Positions 1 through 6,911 of a stretch of DNA of 9,187 nt are shown one piece after another. The notes under the pieces were generated by a model, which saw nothing but the letters and a program-made list of their open reading frames with translations, had not been told where the DNA came from and ran no database searches. The stretch lies in NCBI GenBank assembly GCA_037444165.1, contig JBBIMX010000083.1:1-9187 (forward strand), read 5' to 3'. Both the position numbers and the translations under genes were made by a program. Numbering within the stretch: the stretch's first letter is position 1; every line of letters starts with the position of its first letter. Source of the DNA: CALIBK01 sp037444165. GTDB taxonomy: Bacteria; Desulfobacterota; BSN033; UBA1163.

Positions 1-82
1 CTTTAACCGTTTGGCACTAAGGATTAATTCCCTGAAAACGTTTGTTTTTCTATTACTTTTTCAGAGCTCTCAGATAGGATTA

Positions 83-111
83 TTGACAAAACCCTTTTTA
101 AATGGTAGCAA
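83..111 (+). promoter_or_regulatory. Probable sigma-70 promoter with extended -10, upstream of the TAXI receptor
   Basis: A perfect -35 hexamer TTGACA (83-88) is followed by a 17-base spacer and the hexamer TAGCAA (106-111). The -10 matches consensus at only three positions, but it is preceded by TGG (103-105), the TGn element of an extended -10. Transcription would start near 118 and leave a leader of about 30 bases that carries a strong ribosome binding site, GGAGGTGG (136-143). This is a pattern call by eye. Bases 1-82 hold nothing else that I can name. Confidence 0.5.
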
Positions 112-147
112 ATATTTATTAAAATTTAAATAAATGGAGGTGGTTTT

Positions 148-1125
148 ATGAAAAGGATCGGGTTGGTTGTAGGAATTCTTTTTATTCTCCTCTCTGTTTC
201 AATCTCTCAGGCTCAAATTAAGCCAGGATGGCCAAAGTCGGTGACGATTGGAGCAGCCCCTGTAGGAGGAACCTATTATATTTGGGGAGGTGGGTTTGCA
301 AAACTTCTCCATGATAAAATGGGTATCCCTGGAAATGTGGAGGTCACAGGGGGTCCGGTCCATAATACCCAGTTGGTGGACGCCAAGCAGTTGGATTTTG
401 CAATGGTCACCGCTGGGCCTGTCTGGGAAGGATGGACCGGAGAAGGTTGGGCAAAGGGAAAGAAACATCAGAATGTAAGGGTCATCTTCCCTATGTATGC
501 AACCTATTTCCAGATGTATGCTCTTAAAAAAACAGGGATTAAATCAATCCATGATCTCAATGGGAAAAGTGTTGGAGTGGGACCCGTGGGGGGAACCCCT
601 GCTACCTACTGGCCTAAAATCCTGGAAGCAGCAGGTGTAAAGCCTGCACGATACGTAAATGCAAGCTCTGCCGATCTCAACTCTCAACTCAAAGACGGGA
701 TGCTCGATGCCAATGGTCAGTCTGTTGGACTTCCCTGGGTCATTATTTCAGAGATTGAGGTGACCCATGAGATCAATATTCTCCCCATTCCAAAAGCGGA
801 TGCAGAAAAATTTATTGCCAAACATCCTCTTTTTGCTACCGGAGTGATTCCAAAGGGTTTTTATAAGAGCAACAAAGATTATGATGTCGAAACGATCACC
901 GTATGGAACTATATGACGGTTCATAAGGATACTCCCGATGATTTTGTTTATGAGGTCGTTAAAAAGACGTTTGAAAATGTCGACATTCTGATTGCTGCCC
1001 ATGGGTCCGCGAAGGAGACAAAACCAGAGGCCATTGTGACAAGTCCCATCCCCCTTCATCCCGGAGCAGTTAAATACTATCGAGAAAAAGGAATTAAGCT
1101 TCCGGATAAAATAATTCCAAAATAA
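148..1125 (+). CDS. TAXI-family TRAP transporter solute-binding receptor
   Basis: This is a periplasmic substrate-binding protein of a tripartite ATP-independent periplasmic (TRAP) transporter, of the TAXI subclass. It captures a solute, probably a small carboxylate, and hands it to the membrane permease. The 325-residue length is normal for the family. Residues 1-22 form a signal peptide (MKR, hydrophobic core 4-19, cleavage likely after SQA at 20-22). The mature protein opens with the family pattern VTIGAAPVGGTYYIWGG (32-48). It continues with LVDAKQLDFAMV (76-87), the segment in which TAXI proteins sense bound ligand, and the hinge segment DLNGKSVGVGPVGGTP (136-151). The start at 148 has an excellent GGAGGTGG ribosome binding site. 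The cognate permease lies 206 bases downstream behind a terminator, so receptor transcripts should outnumber permease transcripts. The ligand cannot be read from sequence; the adjacent dehydrogenase suggests a hydroxy- or dicarboxylic acid. Confidence 0.93.
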   Translation: MKRIGLVVGILFILLSVSISQAQIKPGWPKSVTIGAAPVGGTYYIWGGGFAKLLHDKMGIPGNVEVTGGPVHNTQLVDAKQLDFAMVTAGPVWEGWTGEGWAKGKKHQNVRVIFPMYATYFQMYALKKTGIKSIHDLNGKSVGVGPVGGTPATYWPKILEAAGVKPARYVNASSADLNSQLKDGMLDANGQSVGLPWVIISEIEVTHEINILPIPKADAEKFIAKHPLFATGVIPKGFYKSNKDYDVETITVWNYMTVHKDTPDDFVYEVVKKTFENVDILIAAHGSAKETKPEAIVTSPIPLHPGAVKYYREKGIKLPDKIIPK

Positions 1126-1180
1126 CTTCCCATGACCGTTTGGTGACCAACGAATCATGAAAATCTCCCTTCACTTTTAT

Positions 1181-1216
1181 CCTCTCCCCTCCGGGGAGAG
1201 GAAAGGGGTGAGGGGT
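1181..1216. repeat. GC-rich REP-like palindrome
   Basis: A perfect 9-bp inverted repeat, CCTCTCCCC (1181-1189) and GGGGAGAGG (1193-1201), has a three-base loop and is followed by AAAGGGGTGAGGGG. Palindromes of this type, a C-rich/G-rich hairpin followed by GGGGTGAGGGG, occur as dispersed intergenic repeats in many bacterial genomes. Base composition differs sharply from the flanking DNA. It could be a REP/MITE-like unit, or a transcript-stabilising hairpin at the 3' end of the receptor mRNA. Copy number elsewhere in the genome is unknown here. Confidence 0.55.
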
Positions 1217-1275
1217 AAAAACCATTTTCAAAGAAATAGAGGGGGAATGGGTCGAGGAAAGAGTTGACGAGAGAT

Positions 1276-1317
1276 GCGGATGGACATTTCAAAAAAGAAA
1301 TGTCCATCCGCTTTTTT
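1276..1317 (+). terminator. Rho-independent terminator between receptor and permease
   Basis: A perfect 15-bp stem is formed by GCGGATGGACATTTC (1276-1290) and GAAATGTCCATCCGC (1297-1311), closed by a six-A loop. Six T residues follow (1312-1317). This is a textbook intrinsic terminator. It ends only 14 bases before the permease ATG at 1332, and I see no convincing promoter between it and that gene. The permease and dehydrogenase are thus probably expressed by partial read-through, which would set a high receptor-to-permease ratio. Confidence 0.88.
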
Positions 1318-1331
1318 AATGAGGGATACCA

Positions 1332-3275
1332 ATGAATGAAGAAAAGGTGGTCGAAAGAAGAGAAGTCGAGCAAAAGCTCGAACAGATGCATATCAAGGAT
1401 ATTGAAGTGTCACCCGGAAGGGAATTAAAAGGCCCTCTTTCGATGGCCCTCTTCCTGGTTGGCCTTGCAATGAGTTTCTTCCATATCTATGTCCTAACCA
1501 TTCGAGCCATAGATCCATGGTACTTTCGAACGATGCATGTAGTCTTTGCTGGAATTTTAATCTTTGCCGTAATTCCGGGATGGAAACAATCTCCAAAACA
1601 CACGCTTCATTTTATTGATTACCTCTTCATCTCTCTTGTAATTGCACCAGCGGTATACATCTTCATTACCTTTGACGAATGGATCTATCGTGTAGGAGTT
1701 GTCCCCAATAAATGGGATCTCTTCTTTTCAGCCCTTTTTGTTATCTCAGTTTTAGAAATGACTCGAAGGGCCACTGGATGGACTTTAACGATTTTATCGG
1801 GTCTCTTCATTCTCTACGGACATTTTGGAAACTATATGCCGGGGCTCTTTTATCATAAAGGATATTCTTGGGCAAGGATGATTACTTATCTATTCAGTCT
1901 GGATGGGATATTAAGTCTTCCCATCTTGGCCTCGGCTCATTATATCTTTCTCTTCGTCCTTTTTGGGGCTTTTATTGAAGAATCAGGAGCAGGAAAGTTC
2001 TTTGTTGATTTGGCTCGTTGTGCCGCAGGCCGTTTCCGTGGGGGCCCAGGAAAAGTCTCTATCATATCAAGCGCCTTTATCGGAACCGCATCTGGTTCAT
2101 CTGTGGCCAATGTGGTTGTCGATGGGGTATTTAATATTCCTATGATGAAGCATGCAGGATTTAAGCCTCATATTGCAGGTGCCATCGAAGCCATGAATTC
2201 GGCTGGAGGCCAAATCGTTCCTCCAGTGATGGGAGCGGGAGCCTTTCTCATGGCAGAGATCTTAGGCATTCCCTATGCAAAGGTGGCTTTAGCTGCTGTC
2301 ATCCCTGCAGCCCTCTACTATTTCGCTGCTTATTGGATGATAGACTTTTATTCTGCCCGAGCAGGACTCTGGGGAATGAACCGGGAGGATATTCCTGTAT
2401 TTAAAAAAATTATGCTCGAAAAAGGATACCTTTTAATCTCCCTCTTGGTCCTCGGGGTTGCCCTTATGGTCTTTATGTATTCTCCATATCGCTCTGCCAT
2501 GTTGGCTATTATCACCTTGATCATTGTGAGTTGGATAAGGAAGGAAACTCGACTCGGGCTGAAAAAAATCGTTGACACTTTAGCCAAGGGGGCAAGAGGA
2601 TCGATCGAGATTGCAGCCACCTGTGCCGCGGCTGGAATTATCGTGGGAGTCCTGACCCAAACCGGATTGGGGATGAAGTTTGCGATGATCATCATCAATT
2701 ACTCAGGGGGAAGTCTCATTCTGGCACTCATCTTTTCGATGCTTATCGCTATTATCCTTGGAATGGGAATGCCTACGACGGCAGCCTATGCCATTTCAGC
2801 TTCGGTCCTTGCCCCTGCCCTTATCCAATTAAAAGTCCCCCCTATTGCTGCCCATCTCTTTATCTTCTATTTTGCCTGCCTCTCTGCCCTGACACCACCG
2901 GTCGCACTCGCTGCCTATGCCGCTGCAGCCATTGCAAAGGCAAAAACTTGGGACGTTGGATGGCAATCGATGAGATTCGCCATTGCGGGGTTCATCATCC
3001 CCTACATGTTTGTCTATGGCCCGGCTATGGTTCTTATCGGGAGGGGCACAGAGATTACCTTAGCGATCATCACCGGACTTCTTGGAACCATGCTTCTTGC
3101 TGCTGCAACTCAAGGCTATCTATTAAAAACAGCCACATGGATTGAACGAGCCATTCTCTTGGTGGCCTCTCTTTTATTAATTAAACCGGGATGGATTACC
3201 GACTTTATTGGATTGAGCCTGCTGTTCATTATAGGTCTTTGGCAATACCTTCAAATTAAGAAAGGGGGATCTTAA
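1332..3275 (+). CDS. TRAP transporter fused permease (4TM small + 12TM large subunit, TAXI-associated)
   Basis: This inner-membrane permease of a TRAP transporter fuses the DctQ-like small subunit to the DctM-like large subunit, the usual arrangement with TAXI receptors. It imports the receptor-bound solute using an ion gradient. The 647-residue protein has a charged cytoplasmic N-terminus (1-33). The DctQ-like part lies roughly at 35-165 and includes EMTRRATGW (142-150). The DctM-like part contains the family signatures GTASGSSVANV (251-261), GGQIVPPVMGAGAF (292-305), GMGMPTTAAY (477-486) and TPPVALAAYAAAAIA (521-535). Hydrophobic segments continue to the C-terminus, where two or three further helices (about 572-640) follow the core domain. 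The ATG at 1332 has GAGGG six bases upstream. The gene ends 9 bases before the dehydrogenase gene, so the two are very likely co-transcribed. Confidence 0.95.
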   Translation: MNEEKVVERREVEQKLEQMHIKDIEVSPGRELKGPLSMALFLVGLAMSFFHIYVLTIRAIDPWYFRTMHVVFAGILIFAVIPGWKQSPKHTLHFIDYLFISLVIAPAVYIFITFDEWIYRVGVVPNKWDLFFSALFVISVLEMTRRATGWTLTILSGLFILYGHFGNYMPGLFYHKGYSWARMITYLFSLDGILSLPILASAHYIFLFVLFGAFIEESGAGKFFVDLARCAAGRFRGGPGKVSIISSAFIGTASGSSVANVVVDGVFNIPMMKHAGFKPHIAGAIEAMNSAGGQIVPPVMGAGAFLMAEILGIPYAKVALAAVIPAALYYFAAYWMIDFYSARAGLWGMNREDIPVFKKIMLEKGYLLISLLVLGVALMVFMYSPYRSAMLAIITLIIVSWIRKETRLGLKKIVDTLAKGARGSIEIAATCAAAGIIVGVLTQTGLGMKFAMIIINYSGGSLILALIFSMLIAIILGMGMPTTAAYAISASVLAPALIQLKVPPIAAHLFIFYFACLSALTPPVALAAYAAAAIAKAKTWDVGWQSMRFAIAGFIIPYMFVYGPAMVLIGRGTEITLAIITGLLGTMLLAAATQGYLLKTATWIERAILLVASLLLIKPGWITDFIGLSLLFIIGLWQYLQIKKGGS

Positions 3276-3284
3276 CCTAAATCC

Positions 3285-4361
3285 ATGAAAAGGATTCACC
3301 CTATTGCTGTGATTCCTGGTGATGGGATTGGAAAAGAGGTCATTGCCGAGGGGATAAAGTGTTTAAAGGCCCTCTCAGACATCCTTGAAACTCTTCAATT
3401 TGAATTCCAACTCTTCCCATGGGGAAGTGATTTTTACCTCCAGACAGGTCAAATGATGCCGGAAGATGGATTGGAACAGCTTAAGCCATTTAAGGCCATC
3501 TATCTTGGTGCAGTGGGAGATCCCAGAGTCCCTGATGATATCACGCTCCACGGACTTCTACTCCCTATTAAATTTGGATTCGATCTCTATGTGGGGCTCC
3601 GTCCGGTTTACCTCTTCCCTGGAGTAACCTCACCTCTCAGGGATGTGGCGGAGGGAGAGATTGATATCGTGGTGATCAGGGAAAATACCGAAGGGGAATA
3701 TTCTAATGTGGGCGGAATCGTGGGGATTGACGATCGGCAATTGGCCATTCAGAGCGGACTGTTTTCCCGAAAGGGAATCGAAAGGATTATCACCTTTGCC
3801 TTTGAATATGCCAGAGAGAAGAAAAGGAAGAAGATCACCTCCGTCACCAAATCGAATGCCCAGCGCTATGGAATGGTCCTCTGGGATAAAATTTTTAAAG
3901 AGGTCTCTTATCGATATCCAGAAATCCAAACCGAATCCCGACTGATCGATGCCGCCTGTATGGAGGTCGTTCGAAATCCTAAGGGGTACGATGTGATTGT
4001 CGCCTCCAATCTCTTTGCCGATATCCTCTCTGACCTCACTGCATCGGTCACGGGAGGATTGGGCCTTGCTCCAGGGGCCAGTTTCAATCCCCTTGACAAA
4101 ACCTACCCCGGACTCTTTGATCCGGTTCACGGATCTGCCCCAGATATCGCTGGAAAAGGATTGGCCAACCCCATTGCCGCCATTTTAACAGCCAAATTGA
4201 TGTTAGATTATTTAGGAGAAGAAGAAGCCTCCGGTCTCCTTCTTCGAGCAGTCACTCAGAACCTAATTGAAAGAAAGATAAGAACGATGGATCTTGGGGG
4301 ACGTTCAAAAACTTCTGAGGTCGGAGATGAGATCGTAAGACTCCTTTATTCCTTTCGATAA
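3285..4361 (+). CDS. Isocitrate/isopropylmalate dehydrogenase-family enzyme, tartrate/D-malate dehydrogenase-like
   Basis: This is an NAD-dependent oxidative decarboxylase of the beta-decarboxylating dehydrogenase family, 358 residues, the usual length. From memory it most resembles the tartrate dehydrogenase/D-malate dehydrogenase branch (TtuC/DmlA). Visible signatures are PGDGIGKEV (11-19), LGAVGDPRVPDD (74-85), LRPVYLFPGV (105-114), RENTEGEYS (132-140), the catalytic-lysine segment TSVTKSN (185-191, K189), metal-binding aspartates in SNLFADILSDL (241-251; D246, D250), and VHGSAPDIAGKGLANP (281-296). The last motif has the Asp (D287) typical of NAD rather than NADP use. In the substrate helix preceding LRP, an Arg used by isopropylmalate and D-malate dehydrogenases aligns by eye with K96. 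The substrate may therefore differ from malate or tartrate. The possible ribosome binding site GGGGG is 16 bases from the ATG, a long spacing, so translational coupling to the permease is likely. Linkage to the transporter suggests it oxidises the imported acid. Confidence 0.87.
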   Translation: MKRIHPIAVIPGDGIGKEVIAEGIKCLKALSDILETLQFEFQLFPWGSDFYLQTGQMMPEDGLEQLKPFKAIYLGAVGDPRVPDDITLHGLLLPIKFGFDLYVGLRPVYLFPGVTSPLRDVAEGEIDIVVIRENTEGEYSNVGGIVGIDDRQLAIQSGLFSRKGIERIITFAFEYAREKKRKKITSVTKSNAQRYGMVLWDKIFKEVSYRYPEIQTESRLIDAACMEVVRNPKGYDVIVASNLFADILSDLTASVTGGLGLAPGASFNPLDKTYPGLFDPVHGSAPDIAGKGLANPIAAILTAKLMLDYLGEEEASGLLLRAVTQNLIERKIRTMDLGGRSKTSEVGDEIVRLLYSFR

Positions 4362-4362
4362 G

Positions 4363-4380
4363 GAAAGGGATGATCCTTTC
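4363..4380. terminator. Weak hairpin in the convergent gap
   Basis: The 34-base gap between the converging dehydrogenase and IclR genes contains GAAAGG (4363-4368) and CCTTTC (4375-4380) around a six-base loop. There is no T-run on either strand, so it is at best a weak terminator serving both directions. No better candidate exists in the gap. Confidence 0.25.
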
Positions 4381-4395
4381 TCTCCCTTTCTCCTT

Positions 4396-5175
4396 TCACC
4401 GATGAGTTTTAAAAGAATGGATGATTCCTTGAACGGTCTTTTGAATGGCCCTGATCGCCTTCTCCATTTTCTGCTCGGTCAATCGGGAGGTAAATCCAAC
4501 CAGCCAGATGGCCGAAGGTGGGAAAGAAGAGATGGGTAAAGGAGCGGCTACTGCTCGAACACCTATTAAATACTCTTCATCATCAATCGCGTATCCCTTC
4601 TCTTTTGTTTCTTTTATCTCCTTTAAATATTTTTTTGGATCGGTGATCGAGCGATGGGTATAGGTTTTTAATCCCATCTTTTGGACAATCTCCTTGGCTC
4701 TCTCCTCCTCCAGAAGGCTGAGAAAGGCTTTTCCGGTAGCACCGGCCAAAAGAGGGAGTCGCGTCCCTGGAGGGGAGGTAATCTTCATTTCGTTGGGGGA
4801 TTCCACGACATCCAGAATGAGGACATGGTCTCCATCCATGATCCCTAAAAATACGGTTTCCCCGATCTCTTCTACCAATCTCTCCAAAGGGACTCTCGTA
4901 ATCTCCCTCAATTCAATCCTTCCGTAAGCTTTCCTTCCCAGTTCTATTAACCGGTACCCAATACTGTATTTCTTATCGATCGGATCTCTCACCAAAACCC
5001 CTAACTCCTCCAACGCAGAAGTGATCCCGTGGACCGTGCTTTTGCCTATCTTCAGTTCCCTTGATAGCTCACTCACACCGAGTCTCGCTGAAGAATCGGC
5101 AATCACCTTCAGGATCTGAAAAGCCTTTTTCACCGACGGTGCGGTATAGCTGGTCTTTTTTATTTTGTTCACCAT
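4396..5175 (-). CDS. IclR-family transcriptional regulator
   Basis: This is a DNA-binding regulator with an N-terminal winged helix-turn-helix and a C-terminal ligand-binding domain. Counting from the ATG at 5175 it has 259 residues, normal for IclR proteins. The wHTH starts at YTAPSVKKAFQILKVIADS and includes the recognition region LGVSELSRELKIGKSTVHG. The effector domain shows GATGKAFLS and GYAIDDEEYLIGVRAVAAP, both typical of the family. The open frame extends to a TTG at 5217, but that TTG is the first triplet of a TTGACA -35 box, so the longer form is unlikely to be translated from its own promoter. The ATG at 5175 lies about 7 bases after the predicted transcription start, without a clear Shine-Dalgarno sequence, which implies near-leaderless translation. 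An ATG at 5205 is another upstream candidate. The gene is divergent from the NrfD operon and convergent with the transporter/dehydrogenase genes; either may be its target, and the ligand is unknown. Confidence 0.92.
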   Translation of the reverse strand: MVNKIKKTSYTAPSVKKAFQILKVIADSSARLGVSELSRELKIGKSTVHGITSALEELGVLVRDPIDKKYSIGYRLIELGRKAYGRIELREITRVPLERLVEEIGETVFLGIMDGDHVLILDVVESPNEMKITSPPGTRLPLLAGATGKAFLSLLEEERAKEIVQKMGLKTYTHRSITDPKKYLKEIKETKEKGYAIDDEEYLIGVRAVAAPLPISSFPPSAIWLVGFTSRLTEQKMEKAIRAIQKTVQGIIHSFKTHR

Positions 5176-5188
5176 ATTGAACAAATTA

Positions 5189-5217
5189 AAGATAGCCGAT
5201 TTCATTACAATTGTCAA
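5189..5217 (-). promoter_or_regulatory. Promoter of the IclR gene with overlapping palindrome
   Basis: Read on the minus strand, TTGACA (5217 to 5212), a 17-base spacer and TATCTT (5194 to 5189) form a good sigma-70 promoter. A perfect 8-bp palindrome, ACAATTGT (5207-5214), overlaps the -35 box, and a wider symmetry ATTT...AAAT flanks it (5199-5219). A palindrome at this position would suit autorepression by the IclR protein. The promoter lies within the N-terminal extension of the longest open frame and argues against that extension. Confidence 0.55.
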
Positions 5218-5272
5218 ATGGACTGACCCGGGACTTTATTCTGTAACCTTTTCCCTTTCTTCACAGATAATC

Positions 5273-5300
5273 TTGACAAGAAGAGGAGATATGCTATCAT
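5273..5300 (+). promoter_or_regulatory. Strong sigma-70 promoter of the NrfD-ferredoxin-ThiF-MoaD-amidohydrolase operon
   Basis: A perfect TTGACA (5273-5278), a 16-base spacer and TATCAT (5295-5300, five of six matches) form a near-consensus promoter. Transcription should begin near 5307, giving a leader of about 60 bases before the ATG at 5370. It is the only strong promoter seen ahead of the five downstream genes, so the operon most likely begins here. Confidence 0.65.
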
Positions 5301-5311
5301 TTAAAAAAAAT

Positions 5312-5346
5312 CCTTATTGTTCATTATGAAGAACTTTCATATAAGG
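5312..5346. promoter_or_regulatory. Inverted repeats in the operon leader, candidate operator
   Basis: Just downstream of the predicted transcription start are nested inverted repeats. TTCAT-T-ATGAA spans 5320-5330, ATGAA-n5-TTCAT spans 5326-5340, and an outer pair CCTTAT (5312-5317)/ATAAGG (5341-5346) encloses both. ATGAA is shared by two competing pairings. They may be an IclR operator placed to block transcription, or an RNA hairpin close to the ribosome binding site AAGGAG (5353-5358). Function is inferred from position only. Confidence 0.35.
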
Positions 5347-5369
5347 GGGCAAAAGGAGAATCCGTAGCC

Positions 5370-6386
5370 ATGCCAGAATCTTTAAGAATAGGAAGACATC
5401 TTAAGCCTCAGGAACACTGGGGCTGGATTATCGCGGTCTATCTCTACCTGGCTGGGATGGGAGCAGGCTCGTTCATCATCGGAATAGTGATTCACTGGTT
5501 AACGGTCTCAACGAAACTTATTGAGATTCCCCTATTCTCTCTCCATTTTGACGTGGCCAAAGCCACTCTCCTCTGGGGCCCTGTTCTTGTCACGATTGGT
5601 GCCCCTTTCCTCATCCTCGACCTCGGGATTAAAAGGAGGTTTCTTTATGCTTGTTTGAACCCTAAGACTTCCTGGGTTGCAAGAGGCTTTCTTATCCTTT
5701 CTTCCTTCATTGTTTTGGGATGGATCACCCTCCTGCTTTCCTCTTTCCCCCTTTTAAGCTCTTATATAGGGGCAAATGGACTAAGAGGGTTGGAATCGAT
5801 GACTTTGCTCCTTGCCATTGCCACAGCCATTTATACCGGAATCCTCCTCAAATCTGTAAAACATGTAGCCCTGTGGAACACCTATCTTCTTCCTCTTCTT
5901 TTTCTGATATCTGCCCTCTCCACCGGTTCAATGAGTCTACTAATAGGAATCCTTGCGATGGAGAAATCCCTTCTTCAAGGAGTTTTCTCCTCTTCATTAA
6001 TAAAAATGGTAATGGAAACCGAACAGATTTTAATCCTTATCGAAGGGATAGTTCTTGTCATTTATTTATATCGAAGAAATCTAACAAACAGCCAGGGAGA
6101 ACAAGGGGGACTCTCCGTTCGTCTCCTTTTAAAAGGGGAGCTGAAATTTCTTTTCTGGGGGGGAATCGTGTTATCGGGATTCCTCTTTCCCTTCGTCCTG
6201 GAGTCTCTTTTCTCCCAATTTCCTGAATACCCTATCCTTTTTTGGTTTGCAGGGATCCTCCTTCTCCTCGGGGGGCTTTTCCTTCGATACGGAATTCTTT
6301 CGGCAGGGATAAAGAATCAAATCCCGATGGAGAGATGGATTGAAGCACAACATCTATTAAAATCCCTCCGGATAAAAGAAAGATAG
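5370..6386 (+). CDS. NrfD/PsrC-family membrane subunit of an oxidoreductase
   Basis: This integral membrane protein of the NrfD/polysulfide-reductase family exchanges electrons with the quinone pool on behalf of an iron-sulfur partner. It has 338 residues and about eight hydrophobic helices (roughly 17-44, 62-85, 103-127, 141-161, 168-195, 216-234, 258-281, 287-305). Family patterns recognised by eye are HWGWIIAVYLYLAGMGAGSF (16-35), LDLGIKRRFLYACLNPKTSW (83-102), YTGILLKSVKHVALWNTYLL (155-174) and RYGILSAGIK (306-315). There is no signal peptide or haem motif. The start has AAGGAG about 11 bases upstream and follows the operon promoter. The next gene encodes a four-cluster ferredoxin subunit, the usual partner. 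The catalytic subunit normally found with such a pair (for example a molybdenum or tungsten enzyme) is not in the window. Confidence 0.88.
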   Translation: MPESLRIGRHLKPQEHWGWIIAVYLYLAGMGAGSFIIGIVIHWLTVSTKLIEIPLFSLHFDVAKATLLWGPVLVTIGAPFLILDLGIKRRFLYACLNPKTSWVARGFLILSSFIVLGWITLLLSSFPLLSSYIGANGLRGLESMTLLLAIATAIYTGILLKSVKHVALWNTYLLPLLFLISALSTGSMSLLIGILAMEKSLLQGVFSSSLIKMVMETEQILILIEGIVLVIYLYRRNLTNSQGEQGGLSVRLLLKGELKFLFWGGIVLSGFLFPFVLESLFSQFPEYPILFWFAGILLLLGGLFLRYGILSAGIKNQIPMERWIEAQHLLKSLRIKER

Positions 6387-6428
6387 GGGCGGTGGGGTCA
6401 TCTTCAAAGGGGAAGAATTGAGGTAAAC

Positions 6429-6911
6429 ATGAATGGGAAAGTTCTTTTTGTAAATCCTGAACGATGCACCGGATGTCGAAATTGTGAAATGGTCTGCTCG
6501 GTATTCCATAGTGGGGTGAGCAATCCCAGTCGCTCGAGAATTCGTATCCTAAAATGGGAAGAGGTAGGACTCTACCTTCCCATGACCTGTCAGCACTGTG
6601 AAACCCCTGTTTGCACGGAAGTCTGCCCAACCAGGGCCTGCCATAAAGACCTTGAAAATCAAAGAGTCATCATTGACCCGAAGAAATGTATTGGATGCAA
6701 AACTTGTATCATGGCTTGTCCCTTCGGGCACCCCTTTTTTGATCCTTTCGACCGTGTCACGGCTAAGTGTGACTATTGCGATGGCAACCCCCAGTGTGTC
6801 CTTTTTTGCAACCCAAAGGCGGTAAGTTATATAGAAGCCGATCAAATCAATTTGGAAAGGAAAAGGGAAGCCGCCAATCGATTGGTTAATTTTTTGAGAC
6901 AGGGAAGATAA
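6429..6911 (+). CDS. Four-[4Fe-4S] ferredoxin-type electron-transfer subunit (HycB/DmsB/AOR-associated type)
   Basis: This iron-sulfur subunit relays electrons between a catalytic subunit and the NrfD-like membrane protein. It has 160 residues, with 16 cluster cysteines in four groups: C13/16/19/23, C54/57/62/66, C87/90/93/97 and C114/117/123/127, enough for four cubane clusters. C71 is an extra cysteine. Motifs include CTGCRNCEMVC, CQHCETPVCTEVCP, CIGCKTCIMACP and CDYCDGNPQCVLFC. There is no Tat or Sec signal, so it should stay on the cytoplasmic side unless carried out with a partner. The start has GAGG about five bases upstream. The gap to the NrfD gene is 42 bases and the gap to the ThiF-type gene is 114 bases, the longest spacing in the operon. 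The small four-cluster form is like those encoded beside aldehyde:ferredoxin oxidoreductases; that partner is an inference. Confidence 0.9.
   Translation: MNGKVLFVNPERCTGCRNCEMVCSVFHSGVSNPSRSRIRILKWEEVGLYLPMTCQHCETPVCTEVCPTRACHKDLENQRVIIDPKKCIGCKTCIMACPFGHPFFDPFDRVTAKCDYCDGNPQCVLFCNPKAVSYIEADQINLERKREAANRLVNFLRQGR

Noticed and set aside
116..128. 13-base match TTATTAAAATTTA shared by the left flank and the region after 8888
   Set aside because: It is composed only of A and T in AT-rich intergenic DNA. A match of this kind is expected by chance and there is no supporting structure such as a target duplication.
2..133. Frame open from the left edge for 43 codons on the plus strand
   Set aside because: It spans the receptor promoter, has low-complexity AT-rich codons (many Phe, Leu, Lys) and matches nothing recognisable. 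It is best explained as chance.
1264..1292. TTGACG as a -35 box for a separate permease promoter
   Set aside because: No acceptable -10 hexamer lies 15-19 bases downstream, and the spacer would fall inside the terminator stem.
3630..4130. Long minus-strand frame opposite the dehydrogenase gene
   Set aside because: It lies wholly within a gene whose family motifs are intact on the plus strand, and the minus-strand product has no recognisable features. The same applies to other long frames opposite or out of frame with the nine genes.
5326..5367. 13-codon upstream frame (MKNFHIRGQKENP) ending two bases before the NrfD start
   Set aside because: It has no ribosome binding site, and its sequence is explained by the inverted repeats and the NrfD ribosome binding site it overlaps. 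It shows no run of regulatory codons as in an attenuator peptide.
5370..6911. Formate-dependent nitrite reductase (NrfCD) assignment for the NrfD/ferredoxin pair
   Set aside because: There is no cytochrome c nitrite reductase or pentahaem gene nearby, and the ferredoxin subunit has no export signal as expected for NrfC. Only family-level names are supported.
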